A stretch of 64,000 nt of DNA from Methanomassiliicoccaceae archaeon COG_1 (GTDB lineage Archaea; Thermoplasmatota; Thermoplasmata; Methanomassiliicoccales; Methanomethylophilaceae), in the NCBI GenBank assembly GCA_028561875.1, contig JAQQTI010000002.1, positions 62,001 to 126,000 of the forward strand, given 5' to 3'. Under the pieces are notes generated by a model, which saw only the letters and a program-made list of their open reading frames with translations, was not told where the DNA came from and made no database searches. The position numbers and the translations under genes are program-made. Shown piece by piece: positions 51,338 to 60,529 of this stretch (position 1 is its first letter; the number at the start of each line of letters is the position of its first letter).

Positions 51338-51988
51338 TCAGTTTGGATACCGGAAGCCCAGCTCCTCGCAGCGCTTCCTGATCTCGTCCTGCGGGACCCA
51401 CTCGCAGCCGTCGGGGCCGATGTGCAGGATGAGCATGCCGTCGCCGGTGTAGTTGTCCCTGCGCCTCGCGGCGTTGAGGCCTGCGATGGCGACGTCGACC
51501 GCCTCCTTCTTGGACATGCTGGGCTTGTAGAGGGATTCGAGTGCGCCGTAGGCGGTGACGCTGCCGGATCCGGATGAGGTGTAGTCGTCCTCGATGACGC
51601 CCCCGGCGCCGTCGACGGAGAACACGTGCCCGCCGGTCTTGTCGTAGCCGGCGAGGATCGGGCCGAGGTAGAACCCCTGCCTGATGACCGAGCCCATGAG
51701 GGTGGCGGCTGTCTCTACGGACATCGGGGCGCCCTTCTGCATCGAGTAGATGGCCACCTGGCTCGTCATGAACCTGACCATGAGCTGCGCGTCGCCGACC
51801 AGTCCGGAGATCGTCATGCCGAGGTTGTCCGCTATGGGGTAGACCTTCTGCACGTGGCTGTTGGCGATGAGGTTCCCCATGGTCGCCCTCTGGTCGGTGG
51901 CAAGGATGACTCCGTCCTTGATCTTCATGCCGATCGTGGTCGTGCCAGTCTTGAGCACGTTGTCAGAATCGGGGTTTGCTGCATTCAT
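51338..51988 (-). CDS. psmB: Proteasome beta subunit
   Basis: This 216-residue subunit forms the catalytic rings of the archaeal 20S proteasome. A short propeptide of 14 residues ends in KTG, followed by the N-terminal nucleophile threonine (TTTIGMKIKDGVILATDQRATMG). The fold residues for activity (Asp and Lys in ATDQRA…, SGSGS block) are intact. The gap to aCPSF1 (51227-51337) contains a TATA-poor leader for aCPSF1 and nothing else. Confidence 0.96.
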   Translation of the reverse strand: MNAANPDSDNVLKTGTTTIGMKIKDGVILATDQRATMGNLIANSHVQKVYPIADNLGMTISGLVGDAQLMVRFMTSQVAIYSMQKGAPMSVETAATLMGSVIRQGFYLGPILAGYDKTGGHVFSVDGAGGVIEDDYTSSGSGSVTAYGALESLYKPSMSKKEAVDVAIAGLNAARRRDNYTGDGMLILHIGPDGCEWVPQDEIRKRCEELGFRYPN

Positions 51989-52281
51989 GTGAAATTCCTT
52001 CGTACAACGGATGACGAGAATACCCGGACGCCGCCGGATGCCACCGGTCCTATCGATATCTTACTTATTAACCTTCCCTTAACTCAGCCATTGATTTGCC
52101 GGCATGCGCGTCCGGGCCCGGCGGGATGCGCCATCCGATTCTGATTTATATCATGCCCTGTGCCAGTCCCGCATCCCTCATCCCTCCTAGACTTCCGCCC
52201 GCTTCTAATCCAACGACTCAAACGCTTATCTAGAAGGGAACCGATGGGTGCCGTCGCTCAGTCGGAATGGGTTGAACTCAA

Positions 52282-54546
52282 ATGGAAATCGAAGATTGGC
52301 TGGGAGCAGATAACCAGCTGGGTATAGACATCTGGAACAAGAAGTACTGCCATAACGGGGAAACGTTCGAGCAATGGCTTGACAGGATCACGGCCGGCGA
52401 CGATAACGTCAAGCAGATGATCCGCGAGCAGAAGTTCCTCTACGGCGGGAGGATCCTCGCCAACAGGGGGCTGCACGCCACCGGCCTCAAGGTCACGTAT
52501 TCCAACTGCTACGTCATTGCGCCCCCCGAAGACTCGATCGAGTCCATATTCGAGTGCGCTAGCAAGGCGGCGAGAACGTTCTCTTACGGCGGCGGGGTCG
52601 GCATCGACCTCTCCAAGCTCGCGCCCCGCGGGGCCAAGATAAACAACACCGCCTCCGAGACCTCGGGCGCGGTCTCCTTCACCGACCTGTACTCCATGGT
52701 AACCGGGCTCATCGGGCAGCACGGCAGGCGCGGAGCGCTCATGCTGACACTGTCCTGCGAGCACCCCGACCTCGAGGAGTTCATGGCAGTCAAGACGGAC
52801 GTGGAGAGGGTCACCAAGGCCAACATGTCCATCCGCGTCACCGACAAGTTCATGGAATGCGTGCGCGACAAGAAGGGGTTCGTACAGACGTTTGTCCGCC
52901 CGGAGACCAAGGACACCGTCACCAGGAACCTCGACGCGTACGCCTTCTTCAAGAAGCTCTGCTACGCGAACTGGGACTACGGCGAGCCGGGCTGCCTCTA
53001 CTGGGACAGGATCAGCTCCTGGAACCTCCTCTCGGAATTCCCGAACTACGAGTACGCCGGCACCAACCCCTGCGCGGAGGAGCCCCTCCCCGCCGGCGGC
53101 AGCTGCCTGCTCGGCAGCATAAACCTCTCCGCCTTCCTGAAGGACGGCGAGTTCCAGGAGGAGGAGTTCAGGCAGGCGGTCGGCATCTGCGTCAGGGCCC
53201 TCAACGACGTCCTCGACGAGGGCCTCCCCCTCCACCCGCTGCAGGAGCAGAGGGACTCCGTCACCAACTGGAGGCAGATCGGCCTTGGCATCATGGGTCT
53301 CGCCGACATGCTGATCAGGATGGAGATGACCTTCGGCTCGAAGGAGTCGACGGACTTCTGCCACCGCCTCGGCTTCATCATGGCCGACGCGGCGATCAGG
53401 GAGTCCGCCCTCCTCGCCGAGGAGAAGGGCAAGTTCCCCATGTGCGACATCGACAGGCTGATGGCCTCCCCGTACTTCCTGGAGAACACGTCCGAGGAGA
53501 CCAGGAACCTGGTGAGAATGTACGGCATCAGGAACTCGCAGCTCCTGACCATCGCCCCCACCGGGACGCTGTCCACCATGCTCGGCATCTCCGGCGGCAT
53601 CGAGCCCATCTTCGCCACCCACTTCATGAGGAGGACCACCTCCCTCTCCGACCACGACGACTTCTACAAGGTCTACCCGCCGGTCGTCAAGGAATACATG
53701 GAGAAGCACGGCCTCAAGGACGACTCCGAGCTGCCAACCTTCTTCGTGACCGCGCAGAACCTCGACTACAAGCAGAGGCTGAACCTGCAGGGGACGTGGC
53801 AGATGCACATCGACGCGTCGATCTCCTCGACGGTCAACCTCCCGCAGGAGTTCCCCGAGGAGAACGTCTACGACCTCTACATGTACGCCTGGCAGATCGG
53901 CTGCAAGGGCGTCACCGTCTTCCGCGACGGATGCAAGAGGCTGGGCATCCTCACCCCCGAGGAGAAGAAGGCCAAGCAGAAGAAGGAGGAGGAGGCCAAG
54001 CAGGAGGCCATCGCGGGGGTGAAGACCACCGTCCGCGGCATGGTCAAGACCGTCTCCGACAACGTCATCGGCAAGAAGAGGAAGCTGATGACGGGCTGCG
54101 GCAGCCTGCACTGCACGGCGTTCTTCGACCCGGTCACCGGCGACCTCATGGAGGTCTACCTCAACAAGGGGTCCACCGGCGGGTGCAACAACTTCATGAT
54201 CGGCCTCTCGAGGATGATCTCCCTCGCGGCGAGGAGCGGATGCGACATCGACTCCATAGTCGACCAGCTGAAGTCCTGCGGGTCCTGCCCGTCCTACGCG
54301 GTCAGGACGTTCACCAAGAGGGACACCAGCAAGGGCTCCTGCTGCCCGATGGCGGTCGGGTGGGCGGTCCTCGATATGAGCAAGGAGATGCAGAGGCAGG
54401 TGCAGCAGTCCTCTCTGACCGTGCCCGCCGCCGCGCCCGAGGCCCCGAAGAAGGTCCTCAACCCCTGCCCCAGGTGCGGGGACGAGCTGACCTTCCAGGG
54501 CGGCTGCAACATCTGCAAGTCCTGCGGATGGACCAAGTGCGAGTGA
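52282..54546 (+). CDS. nrdJ: Adenosylcobalamin-dependent ribonucleotide reductase (class II)
   Basis: NrdJ reduces ribonucleotides to deoxyribonucleotides with an adenosylcobalamin-generated thiyl radical and works with or without oxygen. The 754-residue protein has the active-site blocks SNCYV (first Cys pair member), NPCAEEPLP (radical Cys and catalytic Glu), APTGTLS and TVNLP. The region near 600-680 and the end CPRCGDELTFQGGCNICKSCGWTKC hold redox-active and zinc-ribbon cysteines. The start at 52282 follows a leader with CTTATCTAG-type AT sequence about 55 bases upstream. Cobalamin use links this gene to the corrinoid metabolism and the importer nearby. Confidence 0.96.
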   Translation: MEIEDWLGADNQLGIDIWNKKYCHNGETFEQWLDRITAGDDNVKQMIREQKFLYGGRILANRGLHATGLKVTYSNCYVIAPPEDSIESIFECASKAARTFSYGGGVGIDLSKLAPRGAKINNTASETSGAVSFTDLYSMVTGLIGQHGRRGALMLTLSCEHPDLEEFMAVKTDVERVTKANMSIRVTDKFMECVRDKKGFVQTFVRPETKDTVTRNLDAYAFFKKLCYANWDYGEPGCLYWDRISSWNLLSEFPNYEYAGTNPCAEEPLPAGGSCLLGSINLSAFLKDGEFQEEEFRQAVGICVRALNDVLDEGLPLHPLQEQRDSVTNWRQIGLGIMGLADMLIRMEMTFGSKESTDFCHRLGFIMADAAIRESALLAEEKGKFPMCDIDRLMASPYFLENTSEETRNLVRMYGIRNSQLLTIAPTGTLSTMLGISGGIEPIFATHFMRRTTSLSDHDDFYKVYPPVVKEYMEKHGLKDDSELPTFFVTAQNLDYKQRLNLQGTWQMHIDASISSTVNLPQEFPEENVYDLYMYAWQIGCKGVTVFRDGCKRLGILTPEEKKAKQKKEEEAKQEAIAGVKTTVRGMVKTVSDNVIGKKRKLMTGCGSLHCTAFFDPVTGDLMEVYLNKGSTGGCNNFMIGLSRMISLAARSGCDIDSIVDQLKSCGSCPSYAVRTFTKRDTSKGSCCPMAVGWAVLDMSKEMQRQVQQSSLTVPAAAPEAPKKVLNPCPRCGDELTFQGGCNICKSCGWTKCE

Positions 54547-54554
54547 GACCCTCC

Positions 54555-54573
54555 GCGGGGGCCCCGCCCCCGC
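54555..54573 (+). terminator. Hairpin after nrdJ
   Basis: GCGGGGG and CCCCCGC with a five-base loop, nine bases after the nrdJ stop codon. Confidence 0.5.
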
Positions 54574-55004
54574 CCATCTCCCTGGCGGTCGCACGGGAAT
54601 CAGGTTAGCGCATAACCGCGCACACACCCCCATCTGGCGGGTCCTGAGGGCCACGGGCCCCATCGCGGGGGGACTGAAGGCGTCGTTCAGCGGGAGAGGT
54701 TCCGGAGCCCGTCTTCGCGTCCCTTTTGCCCTCCGACTTCCCGGAAAGCGTCACCATCCGGCCAAACCTCGTTGTCGGGATTCGCCGCGTCGATGGGCTC
54801 TAGCGTAACACTAATAAATTAATACGTGCTACCGAATCCCGTAAATCGTATTCGGAGCGCAACCTGCCAGATATTCGATTGCCGTGATGCGCGCGTGCGG
54901 CATCTCACCCGTACCGGATGGGCCGCACGTTCGGGGGATGTCGGATTTCTGATGCGGAGCTGGCTCGGCAGCGCATGATTTCGCACCAGCAAGGAAGGCG
55001 TGAA
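54574..55004. other. Intergenic stretch without a gene
   Basis: No ORF with coding character is seen in these 431 bases. An AT-rich run (CACTAATAAATTAATACG, 54809-54826) is the likely promoter zone of the methyltransferase that follows. Confidence 0.45.
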
Positions 55005-55805
55005 ATGGGAGCAGACGAGATCAGAGAGAGATGGAGGCACCCGAACCCTGGAGACTCCGACGACGTTAAGCACTGGAACTCCTTGGCATCGAATTTCAGC
55101 AAGTATGCCGTCCCGAGTGCCCGCAGCGATAAGTTCATGGCGTTAATCGACGGGACCTACAAAGGCCGCCGCCAATATGCACTGGATGTTGGTTGCGGAG
55201 CCGGCCAGTACTCCATTGCCCTGGCGGCGAGATTCCGCCACGTGTATGGCACCGACATATCGGAAGCCATGATAGACTGTGCCCGCGGCCTCGCATCGAA
55301 GAAGAAGTGCGACATCACATACGAAATCGGCGACTGGGCATCCCTTCCCGAGGGGAATCCGATCCTCTCCAGAAAGTACGACATCGTCATCGGTCACATG
55401 ACTCCTGCTATAAACTCGGCGGAAACACTCGAAAAGATGATATCCGTATGCCGCGGGATGTGCTATCTGGCAAAGCCGACCAGAAGGAAGGATGCGATTG
55501 CGGACGGGTTCGCCGAGGCCGCAGGGCTCGAACCTCGCGATAACAACGACCTCATCCCGAACATCCTCTCGCTGCTGTGGTATCTGGGCTACAACCCGTG
55601 CACACAGTACTGGTCAAACCATTGGGGCATGGAGCGGAATCCGACGGAACTGAAAAACTATTTCCTCCGCATTATGAACTCGGGAAAGCCCCTGGGCCCG
55701 TACGCCGACCGCCGGGCGGACGAATACCTCGAGTCCATAACGGTCGACGGGACGATAAAAGAGGATGCCGACGTCCTAATCGCCAACATATACTGGAGGG
55801 TTTGA
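55005..55805 (+). CDS. Class I SAM-dependent methyltransferase
   Basis: This 266-residue soluble methyltransferase has motif I LDVGCGAGQYSIALA and the acidic end of strand 2 in YGTDISEAMIDCA, with motif IV region YDIVIGHMTPAINS. The C-terminal part (WGMERNPTELKNYFLRIMNSG) resembles methyltransferases that lie beside iron/cobalamin ABC importers in methanogens. The start at 55005 has AAGGAAGGCG upstream; the longer frame from 54918 is less likely. It converges with the ABC importer operon, with only three bases between stops, so it is a neighbour, not an operon member. The substrate is unknown. Confidence 0.88.
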   Translation: MGADEIRERWRHPNPGDSDDVKHWNSLASNFSKYAVPSARSDKFMALIDGTYKGRRQYALDVGCGAGQYSIALAARFRHVYGTDISEAMIDCARGLASKKKCDITYEIGDWASLPEGNPILSRKYDIVIGHMTPAINSAETLEKMISVCRGMCYLAKPTRRKDAIADGFAEAAGLEPRDNNDLIPNILSLLWYLGYNPCTQYWSNHWGMERNPTELKNYFLRIMNSGKPLGPYADRRADEYLESITVDGTIKEDADVLIANIYWRV

Positions 55806-57696
55806 GAATCACGGGGCCCCATCGGACGCGACCCGCGTCTCCGCGACAGGGATGACGTAAGGCTTCCCTCCCGATTCGACGACCTCCATGTCGATGCCGT
55901 AAACCTCCTTTATGAGGCCGCTGCTTATAATCTCCTTGCCTCCGCTTCTGCATATGCGGCCGTCCTTCATGAATATGAATCTGTCCGAGAAGCATGTGGC
56001 CAGATTGAAATCGTGCATGGTCATGATGGTGCAGATGTTCTCGTTCCTGACGGAGTCGTGGATCATGCGCATCGAGCGATACGCGTTGGACATGTCTAGA
56101 CTGCTCGTGGGCTCGTCCAAGATCAGTACGTCCGGGTCCTGCGTCAGAGCCCTGGCGATCTGCACCTTCTGGAATTCCCCTCCGCTGATGGAATCCATGT
56201 ACTTGGTGGCCAAATGATCGAGGTCCATGGAATGGATTACGTTCCACGCGATGTCCGTGTCGTTCGAGCTCGCGAAGAGGTCCACGTACGGCCGGCGCCC
56301 GATCAGGACGTAATCGAAAACCGTGGAATGCAGGGGCTGCATCTTCTGCGGCACGTATGCTATGTGCCTGGCGAGGTCCCTCGGACGGAGGGTGAGGATG
56401 TCCTCCCCGTCCAACGACACGGTGCCCGATTGCGGGCGGTGTACGTTGCACAGGCACTTCAGCAACGTGGTTTTGCCGACACCGTTGGGCCCGAGGATCG
56501 AGATCACCTTGCCGCCCTCGGCCTCGAATGAGATGTCCCGGAGAATGTCCCTCCTCCCGTATTTGAAATCGAGGCCGTCGACAGAAAGCATCTCTCTTGA
56601 ACCCCCTGATCAGGATGTATATGAAAAGAGGCCCGCCGATGAACGACGTGATGATCCCGACCGGCAATACGAAATCGAAGGCCATGCGTCCGACGTAATC
56701 AGCGACGAGAAGCATCAACGCGCCCATGGTCATGGATGTCGGCAGGAGGTAGCGGTTGTCGTTACCGACCAGGCGCCTCACCATGTGCGGCCCCAGAAGG
56801 CCGACGAACCCTATTATGCCGACGATCGAAACGCATACCGCCGTGATTGATGAAGCGAGAACGAAGGCGACGAGCCGCTCCCGGCTCACATTTATGCCCA
56901 TGCTGCGCGCGACGTCTTCGTCGGCGTCCATGGCGTTGTAGTCCCACCTCCTGTAGACGAAATAGCCGACCACCGGTACGAAAACGCAGACGAGCAGCGC
57001 AAGCTCGTCCCAATCGGCCTTGGACAGGTCTCCGAACTGCCAGAACACCATCGATGACAGCGTCGTGTCGTCGGCGAAGTACTGCAGGGAGGACTGGGCC
57101 GCGCCGAATATGGCGCTCAGGGCGACGCCCATGAGTATCATGGCCGAGGGGGTGACCGCCGTTAATTTGGAAAGCAGCAGTATCACCAGAACCGACACCA
57201 ATGAGAACAGCAAGGCGCAGAACGACATCCCGTAGACCCCGGAGAATACGTCCTGCAGCGTCGTCCCTGCGAAGATGCCCCAGTACGATGCCATGAGGGA
57301 GAACGATGCCCCGAACGCCGCGGCATTCGATATGCCGAGGGTGTACGGGGAGGCTAGCGGGTTACGGAGGACGCTCTGCATCACCGCACCGGATATCGCC
57401 AGAGTGGCCCCGATAACGACGGCGGCGAGTACCCTGGGCATCCTCACGCGCCATATGAGCACGGCGAGGGTCGAATCGTGGTCCAGTCCGAGGACGACGG
57501 CGAGGTTATCGAGGAAGGTCGCATGATATTTCCCGATGCTCGCCGACAGCACCACCATTACGACGATGGCGACGACCATGAACGCGATGAGCAGGAGCCT
57601 ATACCGGTTGAACGCGAAGTATTCGGCTTCTGCTTCATTGGTTCCGGCCTCGGCGCCATTGTCCTCCCCGCTGGCGAATCCCATCGGCTCAACCAT
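55672..57696 (-). CDS. FecCD/BtuC-type ABC permease with run-on reading frame
   Basis: The first 365 residues or so are a ten-helix FecCD-family permease for iron chelates or cobalamin, with family blocks RVLAAVVIGATLAISGAVMQSVLRNPLASPYTLGIS, SMGINVSRERL and GIIGFVGLLGPHMVRRLVG…YLLPTS, ending normally at GGPLFIYILIRGFKR. Instead of stopping there (about 56594), the frame stays open another 307 codons through the whole ATPase gene in a different frame, to 55672. That tail is not ATPase-like and is almost certainly not functional. A lost stop or a base error near 56590 would explain it; expected length is about 360 residues. The start chosen is ATG 57696; GTG at 57744 and ATG 57684 are alternatives. 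Confidence 0.85.
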   Translation of the reverse strand: MVEPMGFASGEDNGAEAGTNEAEAEYFAFNRYRLLLIAFMVVAIVVMVVLSASIGKYHATFLDNLAVVLGLDHDSTLAVLIWRVRMPRVLAAVVIGATLAISGAVMQSVLRNPLASPYTLGISNAAAFGASFSLMASYWGIFAGTTLQDVFSGVYGMSFCALLFSLVSVLVILLLSKLTAVTPSAMILMGVALSAIFGAAQSSLQYFADDTTLSSMVFWQFGDLSKADWDELALLVCVFVPVVGYFVYRRWDYNAMDADEDVARSMGINVSRERLVAFVLASSITAVCVSIVGIIGFVGLLGPHMVRRLVGNDNRYLLPTSMTMGALMLLVADYVGRMAFDFVLPVGIITSFIGGPLFIYILIRGFKRDAFCRRPRFQIREEGHSPGHLIRGRGRQGDLDPRAQRCRQNHVAEVPVQRTPPAIGHRVVGRGGHPHPPSEGPRQAHSIRAAEDAAPAFHGFRLRPDRAPAVRGPLRELERHGHRVERNPFHGPRSFGHQVHGFHQRRGIPEGADRQGSDAGPGRTDLGRAHEQSRHVQRVSLDAHDPRLRQEREHLHHHDHARFQSGHMLLGQIHIHEGRPHMQKRRQGDYKQRPHKGGLRHRHGGRRIGREALRHPCRGDAGRVRWGPVILKPSSICWRLGRRHPLLSSRRPLWTRGIRPPGGRRTGPGAFPSS
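55809..56591 (-). CDS. ABC importer ATPase (FecE/BtuD type)
   Basis: This 260-residue ATPase powers import of an iron chelate or cobalamin with the upstream permease and binding protein. Motifs are Walker A GPNGVGKTT, Q-loop VPQKM, signature SISGGEFQKVQIARAL, Walker B VLILDEPTSSLD and switch MTMHDFN. All catalytic residues are intact. The ATG at 56591 lies within the permease frame. Given nrdJ, mtaC and RamA in the same genome, cobalamin or a cobamide is an attractive substrate, but iron-siderophore cannot be excluded. Confidence 0.94.
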   Translation of the reverse strand: MLSVDGLDFKYGRRDILRDISFEAEGGKVISILGPNGVGKTTLLKCLCNVHRPQSGTVSLDGEDILTLRPRDLARHIAYVPQKMQPLHSTVFDYVLIGRRPYVDLFASSNDTDIAWNVIHSMDLDHLATKYMDSISGGEFQKVQIARALTQDPDVLILDEPTSSLDMSNAYRSMRMIHDSVRNENICTIMTMHDFNLATCFSDRFIFMKDGRICRSGGKEIISSGLIKEVYGIDMEVVESGGKPYVIPVAETRVASDGAP

Positions 57697-57744
57697 CCTC
57701 GTGAAAGAACGGATGTGTCGGCAGAAGATGCCCCCCGTTCTCAC

Positions 57745-58923
57745 TCACAGGGTCTTCAACAAGCCACTGACTCCGGCATCCTCGGTTCCCGTCAGGGAGG
57801 TGACGTACCTCGATATCCCGTTGTAAATTAGATCGCCGGCCTCGTCGGACCCGTAGAACAACGCCCAAACCTCCTCGGCTACCCTGTTGACGTCGATGTC
57901 TTTGAAGGCGTCCGGATATGCGAGGGCCCCGATGATGTACGCCCCGATGAGGGTGTTCTCGATGATCGTCCCGTTGTGCGTGTGCGGAATCGAGTAGTGG
58001 AAGCCAACCTCCCTGATGGCGTTGACCTGGTTGTACACCGCGGGATTCTTTCTGTAGTCCTCCGCGGTGAGCTTGAAACCATCCAGATCGAGCATGCATA
58101 TGTCTATGCCTGGGTCCTTCTGGGCGTTGTATATGTCGTCCCATTCCATCATCACGCCGTAACTGGCCGTCGGCTTGACGACCTTGGCCACGTTGATCAC
58201 TTTCTTGCTGTCGAGGTAGTTGAAGCTGTTGTATTCGACGTTGGTTCCCAGGAAGGTGTGAGGCCCGTTGAAACCGACCCCTCCCACGTAGACGTTGACC
58301 TCGCCGGAAACCCCGTCGAGTCTCTTCGAGAGGTCCCTGATGTACTGGGCGGTGCCGTCGACAATCCTCCTGGCCTGCTCCTCTTTGCCGAATACCTTCC
58401 CGAGCAGGGTGAGCTGCCTTTCGAAATCGTCGTCCCTGACGTCGCTGATGGACTTGATCAGGCATGTGGGGATCCCGACCGCTTTAAGGTTCCTAATGAA
58501 CGTTATCGTGTCATCGCTTAGATTGGACCATCCGCAGAAAACAACCAAATCCGGATTCAGTTCTACTATCCCTTCGTAGTTGTTCTGATTTATGGAACTG
58601 AGATAAGTGTAGTCGTCTGGAAACTTGAGATACGAGTATGGCAGGTCCCCAGTGTTCAGACTTTGCTTCGCGACGCGTGCTCCGACGATGGAGTCTATGA
58701 CGTCCTGTCCCATGTAGGAGACCCATCTCATGGCCATCCCCCAATCCACAACGAGACGGTCTACCTTGCCGACCGTGAATTCGTTTCCAAACAGGTCCGT
58801 GAGCGTACGCTCGCCATCGCCGCCGTCGTTTCCCCTGTCGTCAAAGTTGGTTGCAGCGTACACCCCTGCCGATGCCAACACTGCAACGAGCCCGATCACC
58901 ATCAGTTTCGTCTTTACCATCAT
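57745..58923 (-). CDS. ABC importer substrate-binding protein (iron/cobalamin type)
   Basis: The 392-residue protein has a basic N-terminus and a membrane helix/signal (KTKLMVIGLVAVLASAGVYA) and then a class III periplasmic-binding-protein fold as in BtuF/FecB: RTLTDLFGNEFTVGKVDRLVV, VGARVAKQS, ELNPDLVVFCGWSN, and a C-terminal helix-rich lobe (LIGAYIIGALAYPDAFKDIDVNRVAEEVWALFYG). It is anchored outside the membrane and hands substrate to the permease. It begins the operon binding protein-permease-ATPase. A start at the second Met (58920) is equally possible. Confidence 0.92.
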   Translation of the reverse strand: MMVKTKLMVIGLVAVLASAGVYAATNFDDRGNDGGDGERTLTDLFGNEFTVGKVDRLVVDWGMAMRWVSYMGQDVIDSIVGARVAKQSLNTGDLPYSYLKFPDDYTYLSSINQNNYEGIVELNPDLVVFCGWSNLSDDTITFIRNLKAVGIPTCLIKSISDVRDDDFERQLTLLGKVFGKEEQARRIVDGTAQYIRDLSKRLDGVSGEVNVYVGGVGFNGPHTFLGTNVEYNSFNYLDSKKVINVAKVVKPTASYGVMMEWDDIYNAQKDPGIDICMLDLDGFKLTAEDYRKNPAVYNQVNAIREVGFHYSIPHTHNGTIIENTLIGAYIIGALAYPDAFKDIDVNRVAEEVWALFYGSDEAGDLIYNGISRYVTSLTGTEDAGVSGLLKTL

Positions 58924-58971
58924 GCCACCAGTAACACTTTTTTGATAATATGTATTACGAAAGGCGACATC

Positions 58972-58980
58972 GTATAAATA
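58972..58980 (-). promoter_or_regulatory. TATA box of the iron/cobalamin importer operon
   Basis: On minus TATTTATAC lies about 50 bases upstream of the binding-protein start, within an AT-rich tract, and fits an archaeal TATA box. Confidence 0.65.
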
Positions 58981-59083
58981 GTGCTATGTGAAACGATTCT
59001 GCTGTAATCGGGATGCGTTGAACCCCGCAATCCTCGGTCGGAATCCGTTACGGTCGTTCCCGCGTCCCGGTGGCCGAGGGCGC

Positions 59084-60529
59084 TCACAGATTCACCCCTA
59101 TGCTCGCGAGGAACACGAGAAGTGACACCGGCAGCATAACCGAGAACCTCCGCACGATGTCCTCGGTCGCGACCTTCCCGTCGAGGAAGGAGATCAGCAC
59201 CGCGAGCAGGGCGCAGAGCTCCACGAGGTACACGACGAGGATCTCCGCCGTGCCGGATATGTCTATCCCCCCGGTTATGCGGGAGAGGGGACCTAGCATG
59301 GATATGCTAAGCCCCAGGACCAGCGGCGCGAACACCGAGGCCGTGCCGAACATGGTGTCGGTCATCCCCCTGAGGTCGGAGCGGATGCTCCTGCGGACTC
59401 CCTCCTGGTCCTTCATCTGCCTCCCCACGGAGAGGGCTAGGCGGCCGGCGTCGCGCAGGTCCCTGAGAGAGGCACGGTGGATCTCGCACACCGTCTCGGA
59501 GACGAGCGGGGAGATCCCTCCGAGGGCGTTGCGGACGGCGGACTGGACATCGCCCCTGCAGATGGAGAACTCCCTGCGCAGGGACTCCGCCACCGGGCCG
59601 CAGTCGGCGCGCTCGGCGACCGCCTTCACGAGGGCGTCCTCGAAGCTGTCGCCGGACACCAAGCGGTTGCCCGTCTCGAACACCGCGTCCTGCAGCTGCG
59701 CCTCCCTCCGCGCGCGGAGAGCCTCGCCGCGGTACTTCGGCAGCACGGCAGCGAGGCACAGCACCCCGCCTGCGGCGCCGGCGATGCACATCGACGAGAC
59801 CGGGTCGCCGGTCACGGCGCAGACGCCGGCGAACGCGGGGGCCGCGGACGCTAGCGGAAGGAGCAGGCGGATGTCCGTCCGCTTCTTCTCCTCCGGCATG
59901 AACGGGTTGCGGTCGCGGATCGACAGCATGGTCAGGACGACCATCGCGGGGATGAAGACGAGGGTGACGACCGTCACCTGCCCGAGGCCTATCGACGTCG
60001 CGCCGAACATGCCGCTGACGCTGAGCATCGGCAGTACGGACATGAGCACCATCGGCACCATGATGCCGATGCCGAAGACCATCATGCACGGCGCGTTCAG
60101 CGACGAGCTGTACGTCTTCCCCGCCTCCCTCAGGCCGGTCAGGGCGACGTTCGAGGCGTCGCGTAGCATCCTGTCCCTCTCCTCCGCCTCGCGGGCGTTG
60201 GAGGCCGACACGACCATGTGCAGCGCCATGCTGTACGACGACGCCTCCTCCGGCAACCTGGACAGCTCCTGAGCGAGCGATGCCTTCATGTCCGCTTCGA
60301 CGCGGGTGTCGGCACGGTCGGCGATACGGGTGAAGATGCTCGCGCTGATCGGTGGGCCCTCCTTCGCGATGCCCCTTATCGCCGCATCGAGCGAGCCCCC
60401 GTTGCCGATGACGATGCTCATGGTCCCGACGACCTCCGGCGTCTCGTTGAGGATGCGCGGGGAGGAGACCCTCCCCTTCAGACCGGATATGACGTCGCCG
60501 AAGTACCGCGCGAATGGGGACTCGCTCAT
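59084..60529 (-). CDS. Type II/IV secretion membrane platform protein (TadC/GspF type)
   Basis: The 481-residue protein has two repeats of the T2SS F domain, each a helical cytoplasmic part (EVVGTMSIVIGNGGSLDAAIRGIA…; VFETGNRLVSGDSFEDALVKAVAE…) followed by membrane helices (about 160-215, 235-275 and 400-475). It forms the inner-membrane platform of a type IV pilus-like or Tad-like machine driven by the ATPase encoded just upstream. The start at 60529 overlaps the ATPase stop (ATGA). No pilin or prepilin peptidase gene is in the window. Confidence 0.9.
   Translation of the reverse strand: MSESPFARYFGDVISGLKGRVSSPRILNETPEVVGTMSIVIGNGGSLDAAIRGIAKEGPPISASIFTRIADRADTRVEADMKASLAQELSRLPEEASSYSMALHMVVSASNAREAEERDRMLRDASNVALTGLREAGKTYSSSLNAPCMMVFGIGIMVPMVLMSVLPMLSVSGMFGATSIGLGQVTVVTLVFIPAMVVLTMLSIRDRNPFMPEEKKRTDIRLLLPLASAAPAFAGVCAVTGDPVSSMCIAGAAGGVLCLAAVLPKYRGEALRARREAQLQDAVFETGNRLVSGDSFEDALVKAVAERADCGPVAESLRREFSICRGDVQSAVRNALGGISPLVSETVCEIHRASLRDLRDAGRLALSVGRQMKDQEGVRRSIRSDLRGMTDTMFGTASVFAPLVLGLSISMLGPLSRITGGIDISGTAEILVVYLVELCALLAVLISFLDGKVATEDIVRRFSVMLPVSLLVFLASIGVNL

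Noticed and set aside
52258..54663. Minus-strand frame of 801 codons opposite nrdJ
   Set aside because: Antisense of an unambiguous NrdJ; rich in Leu/Gly/Val/Asp shadow codons, no domain visible.
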